Assembly (NCBI GenBank): GCA_013368325.1
Contig: JAACJK010000246.1
Coordinates: 1-33,065 of the forward strand
DNA: 33,065 nt
Origin: Ephemerocybe angulata
Lineage: Eukaryota; Basidiomycota; Agaricomycetes; Agaricales; Psathyrellaceae
Direction: 5' to 3'
In this document: piece by piece, positions 9,259-18,492 of the stretch
How the letters are laid out: each line of letters begins with the position of its first letter
How positions within the stretch are numbered: the first letter of the stretch is position 1
Position numbers and translations under genes: made by a program
The notes under the pieces: generated by a model
What the model saw: only the letters and a program-made list of their open reading frames with translations
Told to the model about the DNA's origin: nothing
Database searches by the model: none

Positions 9259-10899
9259 ATGGCCTGGCAATATCCGGATAACTACATTCCTCCGCAACGC
9301 GGGGACCTCGCCCATGAACTCTTTCAACTCTCGAACCCCATGAACACCCTTTCCAGCAGTTACTGGCCCAAACAATACCACCCACATACCCTACCCTCGA
9401 TCCCCAGCAATATACCCTGCGTACCGACGGCCACTCCTCCCCCGTCCTTCGACCCTCGAACTCGAGGAATCGTAACCCCAAAGGATCCGAGAAGGCGCAA
9501 CATCATCCGCTATCTTCCCGTTGAGATCTGGCTAGAAATCTTTGCACACTCCATCCCCCATCTCTCTGAGCAAGAAAGGACCCCACTTTCACTCGCCACT
9601 ACGCCTTTGCGCATCGGGCAAATCTCCGGAGGTCTTCGAGGGATTGCCCACTCCGTCCCGCAGCTCTGGACCACCGTCTGCATCGTCCAGTCGGTCGATA
9701 AAAGGACCCTCAGTGTTCGTGCTGTGAACCGGATTTTGAAACTCTCCAACGAACGCCCGCTAACCGTATCCTTTGGATGCAGTGGGTCAAAACCGAGTTT
9801 TGACTCAGGGGTTCACCGAGTATTTGCAGCGTTGGCACTTTCGATGGATCGGTGGGAGCACGCCGTCTTGGCGATTCCGTGGGTGAATCTCTGCCAAAGC
9901 TCCCTTCCCTCAAAACCCAGAAGGTTGAAAACCCTTACTCTTCATGGATACCTCGGCGTAAACATTGCTCCCGGGGTCATTAATCAACTCTTCAAGCACG
10001 CTCGAAAGCTCACGAGCATTGCTTGGGAAGATCGCAAGACTTGCGAGGTCCCTTTCACTGGAAAGTTCAAGGAGTTCTTTCCCGCCGGCATTCCTGGGGA
10101 CAGACTGACCAAGCTGGACCTGCAGCCCTCTATCTTCGTTAACGAAGCTCTGGCTATCCTCGCCACGACGCCTCATTTGGAGGAACTGAAGCTTGGGAAT
10201 CTGCTGTGGGCCCACGACCACGACTACCTTGTTGACCCGTCGCAGCAACCGACTCACCCAGGCCGACATGGGGTTGTCCTTCCTTGTCTACGGAAGTTAG
10301 TGGCCGGAATCAACGCCTCGTACTGGGGGGCAAATCTACAAAGGGTGGAGCCCATGATCGGGACCCTTTTGGCTCACCTCTGCACACCCGCCCTTCGCGA
10401 GCTTCAACTCAGGAACATTCACGTGTGGGGCCAGAGTGACTTTATCGGCTTCCTCACCCAGTCGAAATGCCGCCTGCATGTGCTTATGCTTCACGTCGTA
10501 GACATAACCGACGAGGAGCTCGCTGGAATGTTGAGCCACATCACGATGATGAATTCCCTGTCGTCCCTGTACATCCATGGCCATCCGCGTAGGAAGTCCC
10601 CTCTGTCGCAGAGGGTCATAGAGGCAATGGTACCCTCCCACAAGCCTTTCCTGGTCCCCACCCTCATCAATATCGCGGTGGACAACCACGCTCTGAACCA
10701 ATCGGGCGGTGCCTTCTCTCGGATGCTACAACGTCGATGCGCTATGAACCCGCGCTTTCTCCGCACCATCACAGTCTCTCAGCCACAGCGCCGGAGGGGC
10801 ACGCACACCGAAGCAGTGACTGACGTTAACGTGCTCCGTCAGATTTCGCGGCCGTGTTCCCTGAGGTTTGTCGATTGCGACGCCAGCTTGTATCAGTAG
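9259..10899 (+). CDS. F-box protein
   Basis: Intronless 546-residue protein. F-box proteins usually dock to Skp1 in SCF ubiquitin ligases and choose substrates with their C-terminal part. After a proline-rich N-terminal stretch of about 80 residues, the F-box core reads YLPVEIWLEIFAHSIP. It is followed by the usual basidiomycete hydrophobic segment LRGIAHSVPQLWTTVCI. The rest has leucine-rich-repeat-like spacing, for example LTKLDLQPSIF, LEELKLGNLLW and LRELQLRNIHVW. The start ATGGCCTGG at 9259 follows a probable 5'-UTR intron. The frame is uninterrupted, unlike several neighbours. Substrate unknown. Family call is strong because the F-box and the LRR-like tail agree. Confidence 0.85.
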   Translation: MAWQYPDNYIPPQRGDLAHELFQLSNPMNTLSSSYWPKQYHPHTLPSIPSNIPCVPTATPPPSFDPRTRGIVTPKDPRRRNIIRYLPVEIWLEIFAHSIPHLSEQERTPLSLATTPLRIGQISGGLRGIAHSVPQLWTTVCIVQSVDKRTLSVRAVNRILKLSNERPLTVSFGCSGSKPSFDSGVHRVFAALALSMDRWEHAVLAIPWVNLCQSSLPSKPRRLKTLTLHGYLGVNIAPGVINQLFKHARKLTSIAWEDRKTCEVPFTGKFKEFFPAGIPGDRLTKLDLQPSIFVNEALAILATTPHLEELKLGNLLWAHDHDYLVDPSQQPTHPGRHGVVLPCLRKLVAGINASYWGANLQRVEPMIGTLLAHLCTPALRELQLRNIHVWGQSDFIGFLTQSKCRLHVLMLHVVDITDEELAGMLSHITMMNSLSSLYIHGHPRRKSPLSQRVIEAMVPSHKPFLVPTLINIAVDNHALNQSGGAFSRMLQRRCAMNPRFLRTITVSQPQRRRGTHTEAVTDVNVLRQISRPCSLRFVDCDASLYQ

Positions 10900-11957
10900 A
10901 TAGAGGACTTCTATTGGGCATGGACATGGACACTCTTCTCTTATCTGGACAGCTTCACTCTATCTCTTGTATTTGTATAGTTTCTCGGACGATGGGCACT
11001 CAATTTCTCTGGACTGTTGTGTAGCATAGCATATTTATCTTGATTCCGACCAGATTCCGACCGCATACACATCTAGCTCTCTTTATTACTCGCCTTGTAT
11101 CAGTAGTTCCCCTGATTTATGAACTCGTTGATGAGATGTTTGCCCTTTGTGCTGTACTAGACTCGATCGCCTTTGTGGCATCGACCGATCGCTGCGCAGG
11201 TCTCGTTCCTCGCTTTGACCTCCACCAAATACCACCGTCGTACCACCGTCGTACCACCGTCGTACCATCCTCGGAGATCTGAACCCTTCTGAATTTTTTG
11301 CATCCGGGAAATCCTTCGTAGCCGGGCAGTCCGAGCGCCCCGTTCCTCCCTGTTCCTCCCTCCCCAGCTCGACCTGGGAGACCGTATTTCCAGCGCCGGC
11401 TCATATATGAGTACGTCATTCCGCAAGGTACCAGGCCCTCTGACAGCTCCGTTCACGAACGCTTAAAGCGTCGTCGTCAAAATTACACTTGTCAGATTCG
11501 AGCGCTGGGAATGGGCATGTGTATGTAGCATTCGCAGTGTCGTCCGCCTGGATCTAATCTTCATGAACCGGAGCTACCGGAGACGACAAAGTGTGAGGTC
11601 CATGACGGGAATGGAAGGGGGCAAATGGCTCGGAATAGGCTCCATAATATCGAATATCGGGGCGGAGGAGGGCCGAGGCGCGGGCGGCGGGCGCTTATAC
11701 AACATGAACGGTCTTAGCAGGAACCTGGCAGGTCATCAACTCGGCATCGCTGATGCTCGAAGTAGGGCGCCACCATCATTGTCAAGCATCCAAGACACGC
11801 AGCTGGAATTAACGGTCCGTCACGTCTTGACCGGGCTTACGTCGCCCGTGTCTAATTCCCAGTCGATCCTGGGAGGCTGGCAGTGCACCACTTCCTCCTC
11901 GATTCCATTCACCGGACGGGACGACGCGCTGCCAGCTAAGCAGCGCCCACGACACTT
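10900..11957. other. No gene seen; contains an 11-bp microrepeat
   Basis: The stretch between the F-box gene and the GT90 gene holds only short, low-complexity frames on both strands (glycine-rich or tryptophan/tyrosine repeats that merely translate the repeat). I see no family motif. The upstream region of the GT90 gene lies at its right end. Confidence 0.5.
11230..11267. repeat. Microsatellite-like repeat, unit TACCACCGTCG
   Basis: About three and a half copies of an 11-bp unit (TACCACCGTCG) in tandem, visible directly. No function is suggested. Confidence 0.85.
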
Positions 11958-12387
11958 ATGAGGGCCAGAAGAGCGCTGCGATGCTTCACCCTTAACCATC
12001 TCTTCCTGGTTCTCTTCTTCATTTCGCTATTCATATTCTGGAGGAATGGCTTCAGGGAGAGACACGAAGACGATGAGCCCGACCGGCATGGGGAGGGTGC
12101 AGATGCGATGGACGAGGCGTTCGCAGGGCCAAGGTCTCCTTCCAACAAGAGCCAGAGGAGGGGGAGGAATTCACCAAACACCCAATATCCGACCTGATGG
12201 CGGAGGCGGAGGAGAAGTTTAATGCGAAGCTGGCGCGTCAAAGCAAAACGCTGGAGGCTGCTGTGAAGGAGTATAGGCGAAGATACAAGCGGGAACCGCC
12301 CCAGGGCTTCGACGACTGGTGGGACTTCGCGAGGACGTTCGACTTCAAGATGAAGGATGAGTTCGACATATTGATGGAGGATATGGC
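11958..12387 (+). pseudogene. GT90/CAP10 glycosyltransferase, 5' part (interrupted by element A)
   Basis: N-terminal part of a Golgi type II membrane glycosyltransferase of the CAP10 family, which transfers sugars such as xylose in fungal cell-wall or capsule-type glycans. The ATG at 11958 starts a short basic tail, then a signal anchor, LFLVLFFISLFIFW, and an acidic linker. From 12197 the family stem is clear: KLARQSKTLEAAVKEYRRRY, PPQGFDDWWDFA and DEFDILMEDMA. Between about 12150 and 12190 the frame shifts, explained by one missing base in a purine/G run. The coding sequence is cut after GATATGGC by a transposon and resumes at 18493. The allele as given cannot make a full enzyme unless the 6.1-kb insert is excised. 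Confidence 0.85.
12380..12387. repeat. Left target-site duplication of element A
   Basis: GATATGGC, identical to 18485-18492. The first differing bases lie directly outside the 8 bp on both sides, so the duplication is exactly 8 bp. Confidence 0.9.
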
Positions 12388-12393
12388 TAGTCT
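12388..12393. repeat. Left terminal inverted repeat of element A
   Basis: TAGTCT, the reverse complement of AGACTA at 18479-18484. Beyond six bases the ends diverge. Confidence 0.7.
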
Positions 12394-12449
12394 GAGCCGT
12401 ACCTGGCGCCAAGACCATAGGAGGGGAGGGAGTTTGAAAATTTGATGTC

Positions 12450-12461
12450 GGCCGCGCGGCC
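12450..12461. repeat. 12-bp perfect palindrome near left end of element A
   Basis: GGCCGCGCGGCC is self-complementary and lies about 60 bp inside the left terminus, upstream of the helicase gene. It could be a protein-binding site or chance; only the symmetry is observed. Confidence 0.7.
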
Positions 12462-12613
12462 ACGAACCAAGAACACGGCTCAATCCCTAATTAGTGTGAT
12501 TGCAAGCGCGCCTCTAGCAGAAATACACGTCTCTTGCCTTTACACTCACAACCTAACCCTCCACACTCTTTTTATACCCTTTCTAATGACTATATACCCT
12601 TTATAACTTATCT

Positions 12614-14694
12614 ATGGCGACTTCTGGAGAAGAATCCGACCGGTGGCTCCACGACGGACTCTGCGACGCGTTCAAGATTGAGAAACTTCGACCCTTCCAG
12701 TTTCAGCATGCCCTGGACCTATACAAAGGAAAAGACGTCTTCCTGACCATAGCAACGGGTGAAGGAAAGACCACCGTACTCCTTTCGCCGCTTATTGCCG
12801 CGAAATTGAAGCTTGAGGAGGGTATTGGCATTGCTGTTGTGCCGACGAAGGCCCTGGCCCAGCAATTGGTGCGCACACTTCTCGCTTCTCGCACATTTTG
12901 TCAATTGACCTCTAACGTTGACCACAGGAAAAGACTGCGAGGGCAGTAGGTCTCGACGCCCTCTCCGTAACTGAGGATACCCTACGAGAAGCCGATGCCC
13001 TGGGTAACGACCTTTTCAAGGTCCTCGCGCTGGATGGTAGAGTACGGCTCGCCATCATGAGTCCACAGATGCTCCGAAGCCAGCGCTTTAACAACTGGGT
13101 GAAGGTCAGCACTATCCGGAACTCAGTACGGTGGATGCTAGTCGACGAAGCGCACCTCGTTCTCGAGACTACAAGCACATTCTGTGTTCCCTACGGCGAC
13201 ATAATCCTCATGCGAAGCCGGCTACCCTCATCCGTGGTCTGGTGTGCCGTGACTGGCTCCGTCACCCTCTCCAACGCACCAAAGGCCGCCGTCCTCTTGG
13301 GATTTCGCCCAGGTCACTACGTCGACGCACGCTATCGCTTGGACAGACCAAAGATCAAGTACATCCCGCGCATTCTCCAACATCCCTTCACTACTGGCGA
13401 GTTTCTGGACACCTCCTTCACCATCTCTCCAACTATCACTTCAGCCCAAGACATCACCCCCACACTCATTTTCACTGATACAATCGCAACTTCACATGCC
13501 ATTATGTGTTTCCTCGATACCCTAATACCGACATCTGTCCCTAACCGCACCCAAATAATCAAACTTTATAATTCTCTCATGCCTATCGAGTATCGCCAAA
13601 GATTTGTGCAAGATATCACCACCGGAACAACACTACGTATCGGAATCGTGACGGATTCGCTCACGTACGGACTCGATATCCCCAACCTCCCTCGTGTCAT
13701 TGTCTTTGATTTGTGCGCCTCGCCCGAGATCATGAAGCAGAAGATGGGCCGTTGCGGGAGAGATGGAAAGCCTGCCACGGTCATCACCTACGCCCCATCT
13801 TGGGTACAGGAAGTGTCAGGAAGCGAGTCCCAAACTCAGAAAGCAAAGGACGAAGCTAAACGCCGAAATGCATTACCTCCAATGCTTCGGAAATGGTTCA
13901 ATCCCACCTTGCTAGAATGCCCGCGGTATACGGACAACAAGTACTACGGCGACGACTTCATTCAGCACGACAATTGCTGCGTAGTCTGCGATCCAGGGCC
14001 CGAGCAAGACACTGACCGAGAAATCATCGACGGATGGAAGGAGCGACTGGAGAACCAGAAATCCGGCACAGAAAGCACGAAACTTCCGCGGTCCGACGGC
14101 ACGTACCGCGCACTTATTCCGGCAGAGCGTGAAGCGCTCAAGCAGGATCTGATTTCGTGGCGCTCGCGGATTTGGAGAACCCTTCGACGGGCTGGAAGCG
14201 CAGCAGATGCGCACACTCCCGCAGAGATCTTCTTCCCTTCCCATATTCTCACATCCCTCGTAAATCACGCGCACATATGCTCTGAGTTTTCCCGGTTCAA
14301 GCTCACGGTGCAAGACTGGAAACACCTCGACACGAAGCACGCCAAGAAGCTATACAAATTTCTTGTAACAAAGCTCGTACCGTACAAGAAAGACACGCCC
14401 GCCAAATCGGTAGTCACAGATCCCAACAGCCGTCAGCCACTCCAGGCTGTGTCGAACCCCGATCGCAACCTTCCAGGAACTTCAGCCCCAGAGCAAGACA
14501 CACGCACAAGAATAGCACTGTCAGGAAACACAAGGCTCGTGCTCGGTGCACACCCAGCAGTCAGCAGTACTACGGCACCGGCAAGTACTGTAGGAGGCAC
14601 AAAGCGAAAGGGGAGCTTAACTGGTGTGACAACAACCAGGTTATCCAAGCGGACTCGTTTGGCCAGGGGCAAAGAGAACATTGATAGTACTTAA
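12614..14694 (+). CDS. RecQ-like DNA helicase carried by element A
   Basis: Predicted 673-residue superfamily 2 helicase, intact. One intron (12869-12927, 59 nt) joins exons exactly. A RecQ motif 0-like segment, LRPFQFQHALDLYKGKDVFL (residues 25-44), precedes Walker A ATGEGKTT (47-54). Motif II is DEAH (158-161). Motif VI reads MGRCGRDG (about 358-365), and the motif V region has YGLDIPNLPRVI. A cysteine group, C416, C435, C436 and C439, fits the RecQ zinc-binding subdomain. The C-terminus is basic (KRTRLARGKENID), compatible with nuclear entry. Its stop codon lies 7 bp from the stop of the convergent DUF6589 gene and both are inside the transposon boundaries. It probably unwinds DNA during transposition or repair of the donor site; that role is inference. 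Such helicases are abundant in Agaricomycete genomes. Confidence 0.9.
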
Positions 14695-14701
14695 TTACAG
14701 C

Positions 14702-17700
14702 TTATTCTAAATTACCGCCGACAAATGAATCAATCGATGTTTCCCCTCCTTCCATGATGATGGGATTGGATGGAAGCGTAGCCCGATTGCTGTTAGCCTC
14801 CGAATCGTCCATCCCCTCTTCCGCACCTGGCCCATCGTTCACAGTCCGCCTGATAAATGTATCCAGCTTCCCAGAGGAAAGAATGTCGATCCCCTTCGCA
14901 AATTCGTCGATTACTTCATACGGTTGAGTACGACCTGACTGGTGAGCAAGGACTTTTTCGCTTCGGTAGTGCTCTCCCAATATGTTGATGTCTGTTTGTT
15001 TTTCGGGGTCGGAGTGCGAGTAGCTCTTCTTCCGTATCCCAAAGACACCGGGAAACAGGTCACGAAGAAGACTGAATCCACCGATGTTAAGTCCAACGGC
15101 TTCCGCGAGATGCTTTGAGTCGAAACTGTGGCTTTTGGAATTGAACAGGCGCTTCAACCAGAAATTGAAATGCTCTTGGAGTAAGTCCAGCTCAAACCAA
15201 TGTCCGGGTTTACCTGACGGATTGACGAGGTAATTGTTGAGGACAGCCTCTTTGAGCCCTTCAGAAAACTCGTAGAGGAAGTTGCACGCAAGTTCCAGCA
15301 TCTCGTTTCCATAGTTGGTACACCCAGCACCCCAGAAGGAGAATCGGAGCAGCTAAATTAAATCCACCCGCCGCCGCACGTCAGAGTCAATTGATTTGCC
15401 GTAGTTTGTTTAGTCGCACCTTTATAACTTCAAAAACACGCCCAATATCCCCTTCTGCAATGGCAGCACAGACTTCCAGATACCAAAAGGTGGCGCGCAT
15501 GAAGTTGATAGTGTTCGCGAGTGACTCGTCTGGCTCGAGCGCCTGTTTAGGCGCCTGACTCCGTGATTGATCTGAACCGACCTCTGAGCCACCGGAATCT
15601 TCGGATTCGGACTCTGATTGACTGTCTAGGCTCGAACCAACTGGATCCTTCGCTGCTTCGGCAGCAGCAGCTGTCAGGTACTTCTGGTAGACCTTCAAGG
15701 CCAGGGTACGGAGGTACTCGAAGTTGCACCCTGCGAGTTCTGCATTGGCGGTAAAACATGCTTGGAGCCCATCAAGAAGTTTCACGTTCGCCTCATCTTC
15801 CTTCCCCGTAACCTTCTCGCACTCTAGCCTATAGAGAGTGTTTAAAATACATGTCAGAATGGAATAAAGTTTAGCTTACCTCAAAGCAGATAGAATCAGT
15901 GCCTCAAAGACGTCTTCTAGGATGTGATGAGCCGGATAGAAGTCACACTTTTTCTCGTTGAACTTTTCGCGTCGCAAGGCGTGTATATCGTGCCGAAGGC
16001 CGTTAACTCCTTCTCCGACTATGGGTGACCAGTTCATCCGGATTATGGCCTTTTGCAAGTTCCATTTTAGGTGCCAGAGCTGAATAATCGGGAGGACCCA
16101 ATCGTGGCGGTCGTAAGCTGTGTCCGTCTTTGCCATGTACCGCTTGAGTTTGCGCATCCGGTCAATTGTTAACTGGTCCCCGCAGACCATGATAACCCAG
16201 CGATGGGTCCACGTTGGAAGTATTCTGAGCTGTCCGATCATGAGATTATGGAGTACATCCTGAGTGCCGGCGGTCGTCGCTTCGTTGATCGCAGTCGGGC
16301 GCATTGGGATAATCGTGCTCTTGCGCAATCGTAAGGGGTGAACGGCACTCTCCTTGGAGAAGAAGAGGTCCACGTCGCCCTGGAACCGCTGGAGGGCTGG
16401 CACATGCTTAACCCATACTCGAAGAATAGTGCCCACCCCGGTCAATTGAATATGCTCCCAATTGATGTCCTTCCAAAGAACGTCAACCGTCAATTCCTGG
16501 CGCCGCTTTTTGCGCTGAGCATCGAGTAGTGGTTCTGAGCTGAGGGCCCCCGGTGGGACGTCCTCCAGTTGAATCAACGTAGCTGCGGTTCCGCTTTGCA
16601 TTTCGTCATTGTGGTAAGATGTGTGTTGCCAGGCTCGGCGCATTTTGTTCACGTTATCGAACAGGAGGAGGAAGGTGGGCTGTCCGTCCTGCAGGAGGCA
16701 GCCAAATGCCTGCAAATATGTGTTGGTATCGCTTGCTAGGATGTGTAGAGTTGCCAGGATCGTATCGTAAGCCACTGTGAGTCCCATCCGACCGAGTATC
16801 GAAATGATATCGCGATTTGCGTTGCACGTAAAGAGAAAGATTCCGATGACTGTTTGAAAGACGATCGCATATTTGTAGCGAAAAAATAGAAGCATTAGGA
16901 TCGTGACGGTTACACCCTGAAAGATATTAATACGGGAAAGTATTAACCATGTTACAAGAACTCACGAGCCAAGGATCTCGCCGAGTATTTATTGGAACAC
17001 CTGAGATGGATGGAGGGGCTGTCCCGAGAAACGGCGATGAAGTCGGCTTTTCTGGGAGCGCATCCTCGTCTTCTGAGCAAGTCGCGACTTCATCCTGTTC
17101 ATCCTTGTCGCTTTCTCCCGCGAGGCTCTCAGGAAGGTACTGTGGTGGACTGGAGGGCGGCAATGGCGCTTGGATGTCATCCGATGACTGTGGAATTACT
17201 CGTGCTTGCTGAACTCGCTTCCTGGTGTTCTCGTTGACAGCGACAGTCGAGAAGATTGTGAAGAGGGCGGGTGCCGTTGTGGCGAGTGTTTCTTGGCTAG
17301 ACGTAATGCTCCAGGTCGTCAGATTGCTCCAGGTAAGGATATCGCGAGGTGCTCGAGTAAATCCAAGCGCAAGCTTTAGCAGCTGCTCGCTTTCTTCATC
17401 AATAACCTCTACAATCTTTCCAAGGCTCCAATTGAGCAGGGCGTGCTTCGTGCAAGTATACGCCGGTAGTTCTTGACTGTAATTTCCATCCAAGCGAACC
17501 GAAGGAGGTAGGGCATACGACGGTATTGTAAACGGAGGGGCGTTGAGTGCGACCTTGCCATCGAGATTGAGTCGGGACTTCTCATGCCGAAAAAAGTGTT
17601 CGACAATGGCGACGGGGTGTTCATCGGGTTTCTCTCCTTGAGCGGCCAGAAAAGACTTGATTCCCTTTGCAACACCAGTGTATTGGGAGAACGAGTACTT

Positions 17701-18275
17701 CCCCGAGAAGTATACATCGAATAATTCGCCGAAAGAGGAGAATCCAGCCTGACGCATGCACCTGTACACAATCGCCGCCCTCATCTCTGCATTGACCTTC
17801 TCTGAGTGCGGAAAGACATAGCTCGAGCCTAGCCGCCACCGATCGTCCCTGCCCTTTCCGTTTCCTTTGTAGATGATCCCTCGGAACAACCCAGCAGCAA
17901 AAAGCTTCTCCTCGCCATCCCGCAAACGTGAAAGGTCGTCGACAGTGGGCGAGCCTGCGCGAGCTAGAACTGGAACAGCCGGTGCAGGGGAAGGGGGACC
18001 GAGTGACGGCGGGATTGCAGCCGAGTATGCGGGCCATGGGGTGGCGTAAACTGGGTAGGGGTAGGGGTAGTGCCCAGAGGGGACTTGGCCAGGAGTTGCA
18101 GGGAAGTGAAGGGGTGAAGGAGACGCGACGTTCCAGGGGAAGAATGGTACTGGGTTCCGGAGACGGGAACGGGCTGCGCGATGGGAATTTGCTGGGAACT
18201 AGGGTGGCGCTGGGGTGTCCTGAATGTGTTGTATGTGTTCGATTCTTCATCCGTGGCCCCAGGGGGTGGATCCAT
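14702..18275 (-). CDS. DUF6589 protein, candidate transposase of element A
   Basis: About 1,150 residues in four exons. The ATG at 18275 begins a proline-rich N-terminus. Near 18143 the frame shifts, explained by one lost T. The folded part follows, with DDLSRLRDGEEKLFAAGLF and MRQAGFSSFGELFDVYFSG. Introns at 16917-16965 and 15829-15879 join cleanly. The junction near 15353-15390 has a good acceptor but no clean donor. The DUF6589 core contains LLLFDNVNKMRRAW (Asp codon 16656-16658), WVIMVCGDQLTIDRMRKLK (Asp 16176-16178), FSFWGAGCTNYGNEMLEL and LDLLQEHFNFWLK (Glu 15173-15175). FDN, GDQ and QEH are the kind of acidic positions an RNase H-fold transposase would use. That interpretation is mine; the family is formally of unknown function. 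It occupies most of element A. Confidence 0.82.
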
Positions 18276-18420
18276 ACTGCTAGATGGGCGGACGATACAA
18301 GCGCGCTATCTAAATCGCCCCTATCAGGGCACCATCAATCTCGGCCCCCTTCGGCATGCTGACACAAATCATTTATTCAAACTCAGCCCCCTCCCACTGC
18401 CAAGACCGGGGTTATCGACC

Positions 18421-18484
18421 AGACTCTATATCAAGTGAGAACGAACTCTTCTTCTCAGATACTAGAGTCTGGTTTGCGAGACTA
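18421..18484. repeat. Right end of element A with subterminal AGACT motifs
   Basis: The motif AGACTCTA at 18421-18428 is the exact inverse of TAGAGTCT at 18463-18470, and the terminus AGACTA is at 18479-18484. The last 24 bp can fold as CTAGAGTCT...AGACTAG with a two-base bulge. Repeated subterminal copies of the terminal motif are a usual feature of transposase binding sites. Confidence 0.65.
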
Positions 18485-18492
18485 GATATGGC
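18485..18492. repeat. Right target-site duplication of element A
   Basis: GATATGGC, identical to 12380-12387. It is followed at once by the GT90 coding sequence GCCCTTCTATGAGC. Confidence 0.9.

Larger units (their letters stand above)
12388..18484. mobile_element. Element A: 6097-bp two-gene DNA transposon (RecQ helicase + DUF6589)
   Basis: Boundaries are set by three agreeing facts. An exact 8-bp duplication (GATATGGC) flanks it. Its ends are inverted, TAGTCT at 12388 and AGACTA at 18484. Deleting it with one duplication copy rejoins the GT90 codons as EDMA-PFYELPGEE in frame. The element carries a RecQ-like helicase gene (12614-14694, +) and a DUF6589 gene (14702-18275, -). These converge with 7 bp between stop codons and leave only about 210-230 bp at each end. 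Eight-bp duplications are known for hAT, P and KDZ elements, but I see no transposase of those families. The DUF6589 protein is the best transposase candidate. The perfect inverted terminus is only 6 bp; related AGACT motifs recur near the right end. Confidence 0.85.

Noticed and set aside
11086..11456. Minus-strand frames rich in WYDGGTTVV
   Set aside because: They translate the 11-bp microrepeat and have no other support.
12388..18484. Element A as a Helitron, because it carries a helicase
   Set aside because: The helicase is RecQ-like, not Pif1-like, there is no Rep nuclease, and an 8-bp duplication with inverted ends does not fit Helitron insertion between A and T.
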